Source of the DNA: Notospermus geniculatus
Lineage: Eukaryota; Nemertea; Pilidiophora; Heteronemertea; Lineidae
DNA: 64,000 bases
Reading direction: 5' to 3'
NCBI GenBank assembly: GCA_002633025.1
Contig: NMRB01001343.1
Span: 85,199-149,198, forward strand
The notes under the pieces were generated by a model, which worked only from the letters and a program-made list of their open reading frames with translations, had not been told where the DNA came from and searched no databases. This document shows, one piece after another, positions 35,311-48,100 of this stretch (position 1 is its first letter; each line of letters starts with the position of its first letter). Made by a program: the position numbers and the translations under genes.

Positions 35311-35710
35311 TGCCGACGCCTTCAAGTGTAAAGAGGGTTCTTTTATGAACCCAAGCAGAAAATGTCAGATGTGGTAGTCTTGCCGACATCTTCAAGTGAA
35401 AAGAGGGTTAAACCAAGCAGAATGTGTCAGGTGTGGTAGTCAATGCTGACACCTTCAAGTGTAAAGAAGGTTCTTTTATGAACCCCAAGCAGTGAGTGTC
35501 AGATGTGGCAGTCTTGCCGACACCGTCAAGTGCATAGAGGCCCGGAGGTTCTTTTATGAACCCAAGCAGATTGTCAGATGTGGTAGTCCCCGACATCTTC
35601 AAGTGTAAAGAGGATTCTTTTACGAACCCAGCAGAAAGTGTCAGATGTCTTGCCGACACCAGTGTCAGATGTGGTAGTCTTGCCGACACCAATGTCAGAT
35701 GTGGTTGTCA
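35311..35710 (+). repeat. Exon-derived minisatellite, copy B
   Basis: Starts with the terminal coding unit (stop at 35375-35377) and continues with several imperfect copies containing TTCAAGTGTAAAGAGG and GTGTCAGATGTGGTAGTC. Differs from the copy A array in the number and integrity of the last units. Confidence 0.83.
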
Positions 35711-38409
35711 TGTAACTCATTTGGTGGCAGTTTGGAGATTGAAAAGTTACTGAACTTTTTTCTGTGATTCCATCAAAATGTTAAATGATTTTACTCATTC
35801 AGTTTGTGTTGATTATCACCAATTTGATATCATCTCGAAGGAGCCTTGATGATATCTGTCAGTGGCAACGTTTATATGGTACAGCGAGATCAATAGCTCT
35901 CTCGACATTTGGTATGAACGAGAAAGGTTTGAAGACTGAAGCCGAACACCAGACTGATTGAGAGTTCTACCTGGAGATATATAACAATTTCATTTCGAAA
36001 AAGGGGGAAATATTGTTCGGTGGAAGGCAGTCTCTGTGGGTATTCGGAATTGTTGGCAAAAATGGTAAAAAAGGACAAAATAAAGTTAATAAACCCACAT
36101 GGATATGACAGAAATAGGAAACATCAACAACAACAGAATGGCCGAGAGTTATCCATTGTCAACCGTGTATAAGTCACTTTGGTGATACATGTATGTTCCT
36201 TTTGATGCAGTCCTTTGATGGTCACGTATGGCTGATAAATTTCGTAGGTGGCATCTTGGCCTACTGACCATGAACATGATGCACAAAGGCTGTCAATAAA
36301 TCTGAAGTGGTTGTTTGATTGAAATGTTCTTGAGAGATTTGTTAATTGATAAATGCCTAACCCCGGAAATCAATGCATTTCTTTGATTGTGACCTGCATT
36401 GTCATTCAGAGAGCAAAGATTGAAATTAGTCACGGGATGACTGCGTGAAGGTCAACTGCGGTCGTCAACATCGAACCGGACCAACACAATACTGTAACAG
36501 CGCTTTATAAAACACCCTTTTCATTTAGTCGATCAGTCTCAAAACGCTCCAGTTTGAAAGCCTATATATTACACCTTGTATCCCCACGAATACGAACATG
36601 GAAAAAGCTTTGCTTAGAAGCTAAGCAACGAGAGGAAATATCAAAAAGGGAGTAAGAAATAGAAGTGGAAAATAAGAAATGGGAAATTTTAGAATTTTGC
36701 GCGAATTTTTCAATTTCTCAAATTGGGACTGAGAGAAAATATTTTCCCATTTTGAGAAATTCTCTTAAAATGACATGACATTTTGTGATTTTTCTCAAAA
36801 TGGAAAAAGTTTTCTCCCAATTTGAGAAATTCAAAAATCCGCGCAAAATGCCAAAATTTCCCATTTCTTATTTTCCGCTTTTATTTCTTACTCCCTTCAA
36901 AGCTTTTCCTCTTTTACATTTGTATTTCGCGTGAGTGCATGCGTGGGCGTGAGCACGAACGCGAACGAGGAGAAAGCTTTGTTGAGAAGCAGTAGCGAGC
37001 GGATATAAACACCGGATTAGGCCTACCCCGTATGTTCGAATGCCGAACGCTTAAGAAGCTTTGTTCTTAGCTGTTTCTAAATAAATCTTTCTGGGCGTTC
37101 GCTTTCAACAATCTAGAAAAGCCTGTTTCGGCGCGCTGTACGAACGCGGCAAAAGCTTTGTCCTTTCCTCGCTACGTTGCAACTGGACAATGCTTTTTCG
37201 CGTTCGTGGAATCTGGGCGAGGAAAGGACAAGCTTTTTGTCGTCATGTACATGTATGTATAAACCAGCCTTAACTCAGTCTGACTTGTAAGAAACAGGGG
37301 AATTCATGGGCTAATCTTTTCTCGCTGAGGATACAATATAGAAGCCGGCTGGCCCAGTATTGAACCCTCCTTCCGACGAGAAAAAGGCCCCATGATCTCA
37401 TTTTCACTGGGCCATTTGTTGTGGTATTCCCTCAAGTATAGTATACACGTTATCATGCCCGTTATAAACTCATAAATCATTCGGTCCTTCATGTCTTCTC
37501 TAAAATGAGGATCTGTTTACAACACTAAGTTTGATGTAAACGTTGATTCACAGGAATTGTTTACAAAAATGAAGTCAGGGTCCAACATTTTCGCTTTAAG
37601 CATGTCGTAGGCCTACATGTACATGTACAATGTATTTCTTCGAGACATGTTTTGAGGCTGGTGGGACGTTTGCAAAGGAAAACATAAGCCCGGACGGTTC
37701 TTCTCTTCCTTCTTCTTATTTTCTTCTCTTTGTGTTTTGAAGAGAAAAAAATCCGGAGACGTCAGAATTGCTGCACCTGTAATGTTTTTCAATGTGGCCA
37801 TTTTTTTCTGTGTGACTCCCATTGTTTGGAACACACTGGGAGAGAGACTCACTGTTTTTCTGTGTGTCGCTCATTGTCAAGTTGCGCCTTTGTAATGTCA
37901 CACTGGCACATGGGCCACACTGACATGACTGAAAAACGTTACACCGCTCCTATGAGCGTTAATGTTGTACAATACAATGCTCCTAGACTTTAAGGCGTAA
38001 TATCTCTTGCTGTCAGTTCAGTAGGCCTACAAAGTCAAGAAATGAAAACATGTAAAAGAAACGAAATACATGTACCAGTAAATGTACATGTAGTAAACTG
38101 CCCATGTAACAGGCAAACGCATTGTTATATCGAATCTCGTCACCTCATTACAACCATATGTCAACTTAGTGTGATTTGTTTCACGTAGCTTTGTTTTTAT
38201 TTGTTCTGGATTGCACATGCAACAAATTGGCCAATAACTTTGCGATAAATGGACTAATTCTTCTGATTGGATAATTTTTTCAAAAAATCGGCATTTAATC
38301 AGAATAAACGGACGTAATGTAAAGTTCGAAGATTGCCGACATCGCAATGAGCCATTGTATAACTGTACTCGAGACGCCTGTACTCCTGTGATACAGAGGC
38401 GACTCTCTG

Positions 38410-38704
38410 GGCGTTTTCGAATCCTCGTTCTTGACCACACTCGTGCTGACCCAGTTCATGTAGTTGTTGCCTCAACTCGAGAACGGCAGTCTCGAACGCC
38501 AAGAACGCAACCCGTGTCGGGTCAAGAACGTATTCTTCTCAACCCTCCGCTGAGTGGGGAGTGAGAAGAATACGTCCGGAATACGTTCTTGACACGACAC
38601 GGGTTGCGTTCTTGGCGTTCGAGACTGCCGTTCTCGAGTTGAGGCAACAACTACATGAACTGGGTCAGCACGAGTGCGGTCAAGAACGAGGATTCGAAAA
38701 CGCC
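38410..38704. mobile_element. Fold-back element present only in copy B
   Basis: Ends GGCGTTTTCGAATCC and GGATTCGAAAACGCC, flanked by CTCTG on both sides (38405-38409 and 38705-38709). Copy A reads GACTCTCTGATAGCG at 23166-23180, the empty site with one CTCTG. Arms of about 135 bp are almost perfect complements. No transposase ORF; the 141-codon minus-strand frame that runs through it is a by-product. Confidence 0.87.
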
Positions 38705-40224
38705 CTCTGATAGCGTAAGATTCCCCCGGGGCTCCAGTTTCCTCCCACGTCACAAATCGTTTTCGCGTTCGTGGTCGCCCAATGTGTAAACTGGCCATAA
38801 AGACTGTCATCGTCCATTCAGTTTGAAGTGGTAGCCTATGTCTTGCAAGTAGGCGTATGCATAAACCTCGCACCAAAACCCAGCAGTGGTCGCTCAATTT
38901 AGAGAAAAAAAATAGCAGGAGTGTTGTACCGAATATTACATGATGATGAACTCTAGCGAAAATCGTATCAAAATTTTTTTTTCAGTAATTAAGCAGATTT
39001 GAGCCAGAGGTTGAAATCCTTCCACGATCGGCTTATTTGCTCCTTTTTCTTTCACCACCAGTTGCCTTTTACATGTAGGCCTAATGATATTTACAGTGGG
39101 TACTGGTGTACCGTGATTTAAGGACATTACGATGCCGGCATCATATGACGAATACAGCTGGCAACGGTAACAGAATAATTTCCCAACGTTTGTCATCCAG
39201 ATCCGGGGTAATTTTCCCAATAATTCGCCGAAAGTAATTGTTTCCGCGATTCAGGACTTGGTACCTTGGTCCAACTCTTAAAATGCATTGTTCCGTGTTG
39301 TGATTGTCAGACTTGTCCAAGTGACCTTATATAGTTTTAATGTATCCAGGCCATAATATCAACCTTAGGTAATAAATAACGATTTTTCTCTTCAATCATA
39401 TTGACCCTCACTTGAACTGAAGATTGAACAATGCCATTCCCTATTATCGGAAAGAGCTATTACTTTTCTAAACAATGAATCTACAAGATCCCACTTTTTT
39501 GCCCACACTTGAATATCCTTTGTAGTTATGACTATCTGTGAACTATATGAAAAAAGGTCTGTTTTTTCCAACATTTCAACAACATACATCCTACACGATC
39601 TTTTGACCTGGCCTGCATACACAGTGCAACAAATTAATAGGACCATTTCACTGACAACACTTTTAAAACATGATGGAAAACCTTTTCCCCCACGTGTGAT
39701 AGAATCTAATGCCCCGTCTTCCTGATGTCCCCTGTATTACATGTATTTGTCACAGGATTAAGGGATTTGGTCTCTCTAGAATCCAATTGAATGGTGCCGC
39801 TTAATCCGTAAATGTATTGTTGGGGGACATCAAATATCAGGGGACATTAGATTCTATTACACCGGTACACACAAGACAGCATCGTCGTGCGACATGCTAA
39901 CGTTCCCTTATAGACCTACGGATAAGTAGCCTTATTATGTAATGGGTCCATGCCGATAGGAAGAATTTACGTGAAAAATTACAAATGACTTTCATTAGAA
40001 TTCAAGGTTGAATTATGATGACGTCATTCAAATATCCAGAATTTTCGACTTGACGCTAATCTCTTGGGCTACATACCTTATCAGTAGGACAAGAGCTTGG
40101 GCTTATGTAAAGAAAATATTCGTTTTGTCGCTTTGCCAAACCAATCGTTCTATGAATTAACAGGGTGTTTCAGAAAAAAGTCCCATGGAAAAAAAGTGGA
40201 GAACGAGGCAGAATTTAATTATTA

Positions 40225-40355
40225 ACTACATATAACCAATAAACCCATAAATCTATTATTCAACGTATAACCAATAAACCCATAAATCTATCATTCAACG
40301 TATAACCAGTAAACCCATAAATCTATTATTCAACGTATAACCAGTAAACCCATTA
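40225..40355. repeat. Minisatellite of about 35-bp units
   Basis: Four units around ATTCAACGTATAACCAATAA and ACCCATAAATCTATTATTC. Copy A has one unit (about 24158-24185). A further single unit occurs at about 40938-40965. Confidence 0.75.
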
Positions 40356-40632
40356 CTGCGCACTATAATTTAATAAATATTATTTACATGTATTATTATT
40401 ATATTGTTATACGAATAAAAGTTCGCTGATCGATTCCCACTCCTTGATTTTTTTTCAACATCGGCTTTATCCTAAGCGCAAATTGAGAAGGTGAAACGGC
40501 AATTTCTGTTTGAGATGTGAAAAAAGGCCGAAATGGCCTGATAACTGTAGCTTTATGTAATGCATTCACCACGTTTGTCGTTTTTGGTATAAAACTTCCT
40601 TTTTTCGTACGCGAAATCACTCGAGCAAAATG

Positions 40633-40714
40633 GCTAGACCAGTCCCCTGTCCTTGAGCCGCTCCGCTAATACGAGTATTAGCGTAGGGGATCGAGGACAG
40701 GGAACCAGTCTTAG
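40633..40714. repeat. Short palindrome
   Basis: Arms GCTAGACCAGTCCCCTGTCC and GGACAGGGAACCAGTCTTAGC around GCTAATACGAGTATTAGCG. Not found at the matching place in copy A. Confidence 0.65.
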
Positions 40715-41563
40715 CAAAATGGTCCAATCGATTTCCGAGTGGCCAGGTTTAAAGTTGGCAAATGACATATCTTCCATCTCAAACTGACGCGTTTCTAAAA
40801 GAAATCGAATGCGCCTTTTTATCCCGCGTACGAAAAAATACTAATCAGAATCATAACCGAATCGGGGTGGTAATGCCGATGAGCTGCGAAGAGATGCGAC
40901 AGCAACATAAAAAGTAGAATATGATCACAAATCTATATTTAACGTACATGTATAACGAGTAAACCCATTGCGAGTACAAGGAACTTTATTTCTTGATATT
41001 TCGAAACAGCTTATCAATAAGTCAATAAGACGCCTTTCGTAATTGAAGAATTGCTGACAGTGCATGACATTGGGAGATAACGACGAGATTGCATTATACA
41101 AACGAAATCGTTATGTTTTTACAGATATGTCATCCTCCCACAGCAGGGGTTTTACCTCGCTCCTCTTCATCCACTCACACAAACAAATAAAAATGTATGA
41201 AGAGGAACGAGACCAAAGCCCTGCTGTGGGAGGATGCAGATGTGGAAAGTTGGTTTCATGTCAAGTTGAATGCTCTCTCTCATAGATCTATGCACGTTTC
41301 CTTGTTGTTTGGAACATGGAATCAAATGATTCCAAGGGAAAGGTTTTGTACATCTACATAAGGAAATGGTAATATCCTAAGGATATATGGCAAGTATTTG
41401 CGATTGTGCAAGGCAAGCGCTTAGCAAATTCAATACACTATCTACGATGATGTAATGTTTGTGTCTGGCTGTCCCCAACCCGTCAAGGAGTGATTGCAAG
41501 AGTCACCTATTGATCATCAGTACAGGTCCCTTCGTCTCCAGAAAAATAACGTTTCTATAATTA

Positions 41564-41705
41564 GGGAGGTTTAGAAATCAACCGATAAACGTAAACGTTA
41601 ACGACAACGTTATTTTTGTACCGAAAATGCACATTAATGTGCAGTACTACGAAAAATAACGCTGTCGTAAAAGTGTACGTTTATCGTTTGCTTTCTAAAC
41701 CTCCC
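41564..41705. mobile_element. TA-flanked hairpin MITE (copy B)
   Basis: Counterpart of 24796-24936 with the same GGGAGGTTTAG and CTAAACCTCCC ends. Confidence 0.75.
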
Positions 41706-41743
41706 TATTGCAAAAATATGTCCATTGATGGCAAAAGATATTA

Positions 41744-41864
41744 GGGAGGTTTCGGAAGCGCCCGGTTAGGCCATACGACGACGTTTATCTATTGTTTGGG
41801 TATGCCCACACAATAGATAAACGTCGTCGTAGGGCCTAACCGGGCGCTTCCGAAACCTCGTCCC
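41744..41864. mobile_element. TA-flanked hairpin MITE, second type (copy B)
   Basis: Counterpart of 24975-25092; the right end has a small insertion (CCTCGTCCC for CCTCCC). Confidence 0.74.
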
Positions 41865-42073
41865 TATTATCGCTCCAACGCAGTGCACTGGGCCTACTCA
41901 TATCCTTTGCAGGAAAAATGGTAAAGCCTCATTGAAGAAGGAATACCATTGCCTCGATGGCGCCACTATCTCTGCGCAACTTCAGATACGCACTTTGGTT
42001 AGAAGAAAGTTAGACAATGTTAGACGCGAACATCCAGGGTCCGCATGATTGGACTTTGCTCTGATTAACCGAG

Positions 42074-42080
42074 TATATAA
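42074..42080 (+). promoter_or_regulatory. TATA box of the lipoprotein gene, copy B
   Basis: TATATAA ending 75 bp before the ATG at 42156, the same spacing as in copy A. Being nearer to exon 2 (4.8 kb), it is the more likely working promoter. Confidence 0.62.
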
Positions 42081-42155
42081 CAGTACCAGCTGATTGAGAG
42101 GTCAATTGGACACGGAGCACCAAGCGAGCAATTCGATTTCACTGGTGCTAACGCG

Positions 42156-45100
42156 ATGGACCTACGTTTTACTGTGGTCCTGGCCGTTGTAGCCGTTGCT
42201 AACGCAGGTAAGGGACAAATGTGAATTTAAGGGCAGTTTTCCGAATTTGGATTAAATTCAAAAGAGTGGCGTTTCACTTTTCCATTGGATTTTCTGGCGG
42301 ATACTTCACTTCGATTTTGAGATTTTAGACCCAAAGTCGCTTTTGAACGGAATATTATCACGCTGATATTGAGATTTTAACCCTTGAAACCCTTTTTACA
42401 TTTCTGCTCAATTGTGCCGTTTTTGCTTTACGCGTAACCATCTCGACGAAAAGAACAGAATGTTGTCTTATAGAAATATTTAGTTCCATTTCAGGTATAA
42501 CTGCGAAAATTGCATTTTTATTGAGTATCAACTTAATTAAGTGCCTGAAAAAGTACTGACACTAGGCCTACAAAAAATATAATTGGTTTCGAACGGGCAT
42601 CATCGCGCCTGTTGGTTATAGTTTGCCACGGTCCCCCAAGGCACCACGCAGAAAAGGAATGTTTGCCATTGTTTCCAATCTGATGAGTTTGTTTCTCAAC
42701 TTTTTTCCAACCAGACCTAAGTGTTTGTTGATTTCACCTTCACCAGAAACAGTCAGGCCCGAGCATCTTACTTTATCCTCAGGCAGCATGCTGTACCCTG
42801 AAACCAAATTACTGCCGCTGTGCAGAAGAAATACCTATTTTTTCACCCTCAGGCTCTCTGTCAAATATTTTTCTTCAGGTAGTTTACTATCCCTGAATAC
42901 TGAGAAGCCTTCCCCCTTTGTTCTTTGGTGTAGTATTTTCGTAGTAGAAAACAGCTGATCGCCTATCACATGACCACCATGCTGCATTGTTTACGTTGTT
43001 CAGTCTCTCTGCATACCCTCTACTTCCATGTTCCCGTACGGAGAACCAAGTATACCAACTTGGCGAAAGAGACTGAACATCCTGGTTGAACGTGCTTATC
43101 AGGAAACTCGGCGGTACTGAAGTTAGCTTTGTTTTGCATCAAAGATTGTCATTTTCAACAGAATAACATTCTGTATCATAGACTTTGCTAATGGAGAGTT
43201 TTTCAGGTCGATGTTGTTAGTGTTCTTGTCCGTACAACTCGGTCACGAGGCCACGGGGGATGCTCAATTTACTTCATCCGAAAGTGAGGTTTCTTTCGCA
43301 CTAAATGCAAGTGCAAACCGATAAAGTGTGTCAAATAAAAACGCAATACAATGAAGAGAATGATCCACATCTTATGCCAATGTCAAGAACTCTCACCATC
43401 AATTTAGTGCTCCCAAATTGCCGATAGTATTGCTAGTTGTCACCGGATCCATAGGACTCCCGCCCGGGTATTGGCCGGGTTTTAGAAGTCAACATAGTAT
43501 TGTTGTTGAAAGGTCGCAGCACACGAGGCATTTGTTAGCAATTTAATGGAAAGCAACAAGCAAGAATCATTGCCCCGTGCGCGGTGAAAAGCAACGGCGT
43601 CTTGCTTATCACGAGCAAATGAGCCATAAAAATCAAACATGTTTGATCGGAGCAATAAGAAGGGAGTAAGAAATAAAAGTGGAAAATAAGAAGTGGGAAA
43701 TGTTGGCATTTTGCGCGAAATTTTCCCATTTTGAGAATTTTTCTTAAAATGACATGACATTTTGTCTGATTTTTCTGGCGATATTTCTCAAAATGGGAAA
43801 TTTTTTTACCCCAATTTGAGAAATTGAAAAATTCGCGCAAAATGCCAAAATTTTCCACTTTAATTTCTTACTCCCTTCGAGTTGCTAGCATGATATAGCA
43901 ACGAGCTCCTGAAAAATCCGCATATGGGGGATATCTCTTGCTTTCCACTAAATTGCTATAGTAAGGGCAAGAAAAGTTGCTTTTGTGTGATACGGGCGTT
44001 TATACTGACGATGATACAGTCTAACCTCAGCAAATTTATGTTTCATGGCTTCGTATGAATGAATATACCAAAAAGGTTCTCCCTGGTACATGTAGTTCTT
44101 AAATGGCAAATGCATCTGACGTCCATTTCACCGATAACAATAAGAATCCAGAGAGTATTACATGTACATGTAATGTACCTGATGTAAGAGGCTTGAACAG
44201 TTACCTGATAGTAAGGGGTGCGAATTTTCATCAACGCTGTGAATTAATAATGCGGGCGATGACTTAGTGATTTTAGACAATAGATTCGACCAATCAAAGC
44301 TGAGTCAGCGGTGAAAGTGTCATTATACAGATAGCTGCCTATCAAAAATTGGGCATTATTTCATCCATTCTGGGACGTAACCTCGTCCGGAGTCCACTTT
44401 AATATCTACTGTTATTAATCAGGATCACTCAACTTACATTCAGATACCCTGGGTCATCATTTGATATGACGAATGCGGGTATTAAAGGCCCTTTTCCCAC
44501 TTTACGTAATGTTACTCATTAAAGTTGCTTCAACCACTTTTTGCTAAAATCAAGGGCCTTGGCCAATAATGACGAATGCGGGCCGTCCCCTTCTTGGCCT
44601 ATCAAGTTGTTTCGATCGCTTTTAACTGGTTCCATGTTCCATATTCAGTGCTGAATGTTTTAGATGTATGTTTTATCAATTCTGTGATATCTATATGTAT
44701 AATGTTTTAAGGGATGTTTTATCTTAGTATATTGTATGCTTTGATGAAGAATTTACCCACGAATTTAAAATAAATAAATAAATAAAAAATAAAATGTCCA
44801 AACCAACACCTAACGTAGACTGGTCCGCTGTCATCGCGCCGTGGGAAAGACCAGTCAGTCACGCATTTGGAAGTTCAGGCCAACTTGCACAGCATCAATA
44901 AAGGAGCACCCTTAGTAATCTTTAGTCAATGCCAGAGAGACACGGCAGAAATCGCATTGCCGCCACTGAGAAACGTTAACACTGAAAAAGACTGGCAATC
45001 TGGAACATTACACCAAAGTTGATTTATATATGTTAATCCACCAAAATACTCAGAGCACATCACGCTGTGCGGTAAATGCGGGAGGCAACGCATCCTGACA

Positions 45101-48100
45101 AAAACCCTGAACATTAATTACAGTTCCCAGGTAGTAGAAGAAATTTGAAACGAGATGTACATTACTTACATGACATAACACTTAGGCCTAGAATCGAGTC
45201 AAGGACTTATAAATAGGCAAATAGGTTATTTGAAGATGAGATTTTTCTACATCCTGTTTACAGCGAAGAGATACAAGCGATATTGTTGCTGTACGTATGG
45301 ACAGTGGGAGTTCTTTAGTGTTCTATTACGCTAGGCCTACAAAGGTGGAATAGATCCGTCATCAATTGCTTGCTTATGCTGATAACAGCATCGTAAACAA
45401 AACGTACTGCACAGAGGCGCTCCTTCACATGTGAATTTTCTTTTGCGATTTCGCCCTTGATGGGCAACTCAGTGTTGCTGAAGGGGTTATTGTCGTCTTG
45501 GGTATACACATAAAGTGTACACAGGTTCGATGTCGTCAAGTGAAACTGTAGCCTGGGTCCAGTTTCTTGTTACAAACTGTACCCAGGTTCTGATTTCCAG
45601 ACCTCGGGGCGAGGTTGTTCTCGGTGAAGTCACGTGATTGCGAGATGGCCGAGCAAAAAGTAAAGAAGGGAAGTTTAAAGAATTTTGTTTTTGACCACTG
45701 GACAGTTTTCAATCTCGGATGGTTACAGAGAAAGTTAATCAACTCGCCAGCTGGACAAGAAAACGAGTCATTCCCATTTACGTGTGCATGTGTCATGTGT
45801 GCATGGCCATAATGGGTGTGTCTGATCATGTGTCATAGCAACAGCACCACCTGGCGGAAGATCGTGGAGCCAACCTACGTTAATTCACGTATCCGACGAG
45901 ATCTTGAGAATGAGCTCGTCCCTAGGTCTCTAAATCAGAACTTGGGTACAGTTTGTTACAAGAAAGTGGACCCAGGGTACAATTTCACTTGGCGACGTCG
46001 AACCTGGGTACACTTTATGGCTTAGTTGCCCGTTGAGAGCCAACTCGCACAAGAAAACTCTCACGTGGAGGAATAAAATTTCGAACCACTGAACGCAACC
46101 ATTCGGAACTTCCGAAGGCAACTGCTCGGCAATTTCCGTAGACACTCGCATTTCCCCTCGGACACAATTCCAAGGCAGCCATCTTGAATGCGCAACGATT
46201 TCAACGCGTTTCTGGTGGTTTGGATGCGGTCGCCTCATCACACCCTGCGCATGAACGAAATGGGCCACACAAAAACGTTGCATTATTGATCAATAATTGG
46301 TAGATTGGGTGAGATATCGGTAAGTTTCTTTATAATATGCCTCAACTTATCCAGCAAATAAGGTTGGTTGAACATCTTAACAGGCCAAAATTCGGCAAAA
46401 ATAGTCCCACGGTCGGTCACGTGGGTTTGTTGATGAACAATATGGCTGCCTCGGACTTGTGTCCGAGGTGAAATGGGCCGCCCAGTGGACAGATAAGCAG
46501 TTCGCCTCAGGTCGTTCCGAATGGAACGCAACATCATTAACAATTAATGAACCATGCTATCACTACACGGGAACTGCGGCTGCTGTTTTTGCAAGCTCTG
46601 CAATCTCAACAGCGGTAAATGATTGACAATGATATTTCTTGGAAAATGTCGGTAATTAACAAAATTAGGCTGGCCTCTCGTCTGCTGTCATGGCTGTTGT
46701 TGTCGCAACATTGATACTCCGCACCAGAAAAACAATAGAAACTGTGGGATACATGTATGTAGTGATTTTTGGGTCTCATCAACAATCCAAGTCTCATTGG
46801 TAAAGGGTTGGCTGGCGGGGGGGGGGTTCATTATGGATAGAATTTCACACGGGTAGATAAATATTCAAGTACAGCAGTGATAAGGTCATTGAGTTCACCC
46901 AAAGCGGGAATTTTGATACGACAAGAGGCATTCTTGAAGCAGGAAAGAACAACCAAAGAATGGGCAGAGGAAATGTCCCTCTTCACCAACAAGGGTTGAT
47001 CAACCACAAGGCATTGTTTAAAGGAAAGCTCGACTTGTTTTTTTTCAGGGCCTGTCAACGTCAGACAAAACAGCCAGTGTTCAACACAATGTGTTGGTAA
47101 GTAGACCTATACAAGATAAAAACCTGTGGACGAAAAATAAATGGCCATCTTCCTTTGCTCCCTCGCGGTCAAGGACAGAGGCTCCATCAGATGCAAGGCA
47201 TGTTTACTTTGGCTATTCCGTGAAAAAAATCTACAAATCAGGAGCAAGAAGTCTTTGGATTTAAATAAAAAAGTTCCCAGGTAAAAATGTGATTATTTCT
47301 GGTTCACAGGCACATCAAAGTTCAGCTACACAATTGGAGCTACATATAGATACGACTATGAAGGTTCCATTCAGACGACGATATTCGGAGCCAGCGAGGG
47401 GGCCTCTGGAATGAGACTAAAGGCAACTGCTGACTTCGAGGTTATCGATTCATGCGACTTGGCTTTGCGGGTGAGTTTCAGCAACCTGCTAATTCAACTT
47501 TTCAAGGCGACGAACGATTCGGCAAGTGTGGCTTCAACGGCGCTGCTGGCCATCGTGGATGCGTGAAATCGTCAGACTTTGCCGCATGCGACCATCGCCC
47601 CTTAAACGCCCGCAAACGGGCGATACGCTCCCGAAACAACTCAAGGTCGCTGATAACGACCTTCAAACGCCGCCGGAGGTAACCTTCGGGATTTCTTTTT
47701 CGTTTCAAAAATCAAATTAAGACAAATTTCTCTTCAGTCATCCTTTCATCGTAAATCTTCTATAATGCCTTCTTCTTTGACCGCAGTTACGAAATGTACG
47801 GCTAGAAGAGACTGACAAGACTGGCCGGGCGTGGGCTGTCCTTGGCGCCGATAGCTTCCGGCAAGCCCTCGAGGAACACCCACTGAGATTCTCCTGGCAA
47901 GACGGTCGCATTGAAGAGGTGTGTCCCATCATCGATGCCGAGTTACCATGGGTTACGAACGTCAAGAGAGGTATACTCTCGTCCTTCCAGAACACCATGG
48001 ATGACTTACAGAAGGAGGACAGGATCCCAGAGGTATGTTNATGGGCAGAGGAAATGTCCCTCTTCACCTACAAGGGTTGATCAACCACAAGGCATTTGTT

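Larger units (their letters stand above)
27919..35377 (+). pseudogene. M13 (neprilysin/ECE-like) gene, copy B, 5'-truncated and gapped
   Basis: Second copy of the gene at 11331-20124. Exons: 27919-28122 (incomplete), 28525-28738, 29368-29481, 30030-30190, 30611-30679, 30931-31050, 31246-31329, 31435-31559, 32068-32155, 32259-32393, 32678-32854, 33343-33446, 33576-33625, 34322-34373, [two exons inside the N gap], 34865-34969, 35201-35377. Splice sites and frame are intact in every visible exon. The first coding exon starts at codon 30: the initiator ATG and promoter of copy A are absent, and an in-frame TAA lies at 27910-27912. It supplies the two exons missing from copy A (with CVRDVLKYFPTASELLYIQ). 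It is either a promoterless tandem duplicate or the other allele of copy A. The catalytic motif is not readable here. Confidence 0.72.
35900..42060. other. Intergenic DNA of copy B, repeats only
   Basis: No exon recognised. It carries the counterparts of the copy A repeats: palindrome 36647-36897, SINE remnant about 37343, hairpin 41131-41236. It also has copy-B-specific items: the 295-bp fold-back at 38410, a 35-bp minisatellite, the short palindrome at 40633-40714, and about 820 bp at 39010-39826 that copy A lacks at its N. Confidence 0.6.
27919..44819. repeat. Large duplication, copy B (16.9 kb)
   Basis: Collinear with 11418-27918. The junction reads CCTAACGTAGA|AACAATGTGG with no N and no more than a base or so of shared sequence. 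The right border at 44819 runs into unique sequence (CTGGTCCGCTGTCATC). Differences from copy A include insertions at 38410-38704 and about 44637-44795, three instead of one 85-bp units at 29725-29979, and four instead of one 35-bp units near 40230-40355. Confidence 0.92.

Noticed and set aside
45816-46025. ORFs within the fold-back at 45.4-46.1 kb as host genes
   Set aside because: They run into the inverted arms and match no family I recognise.
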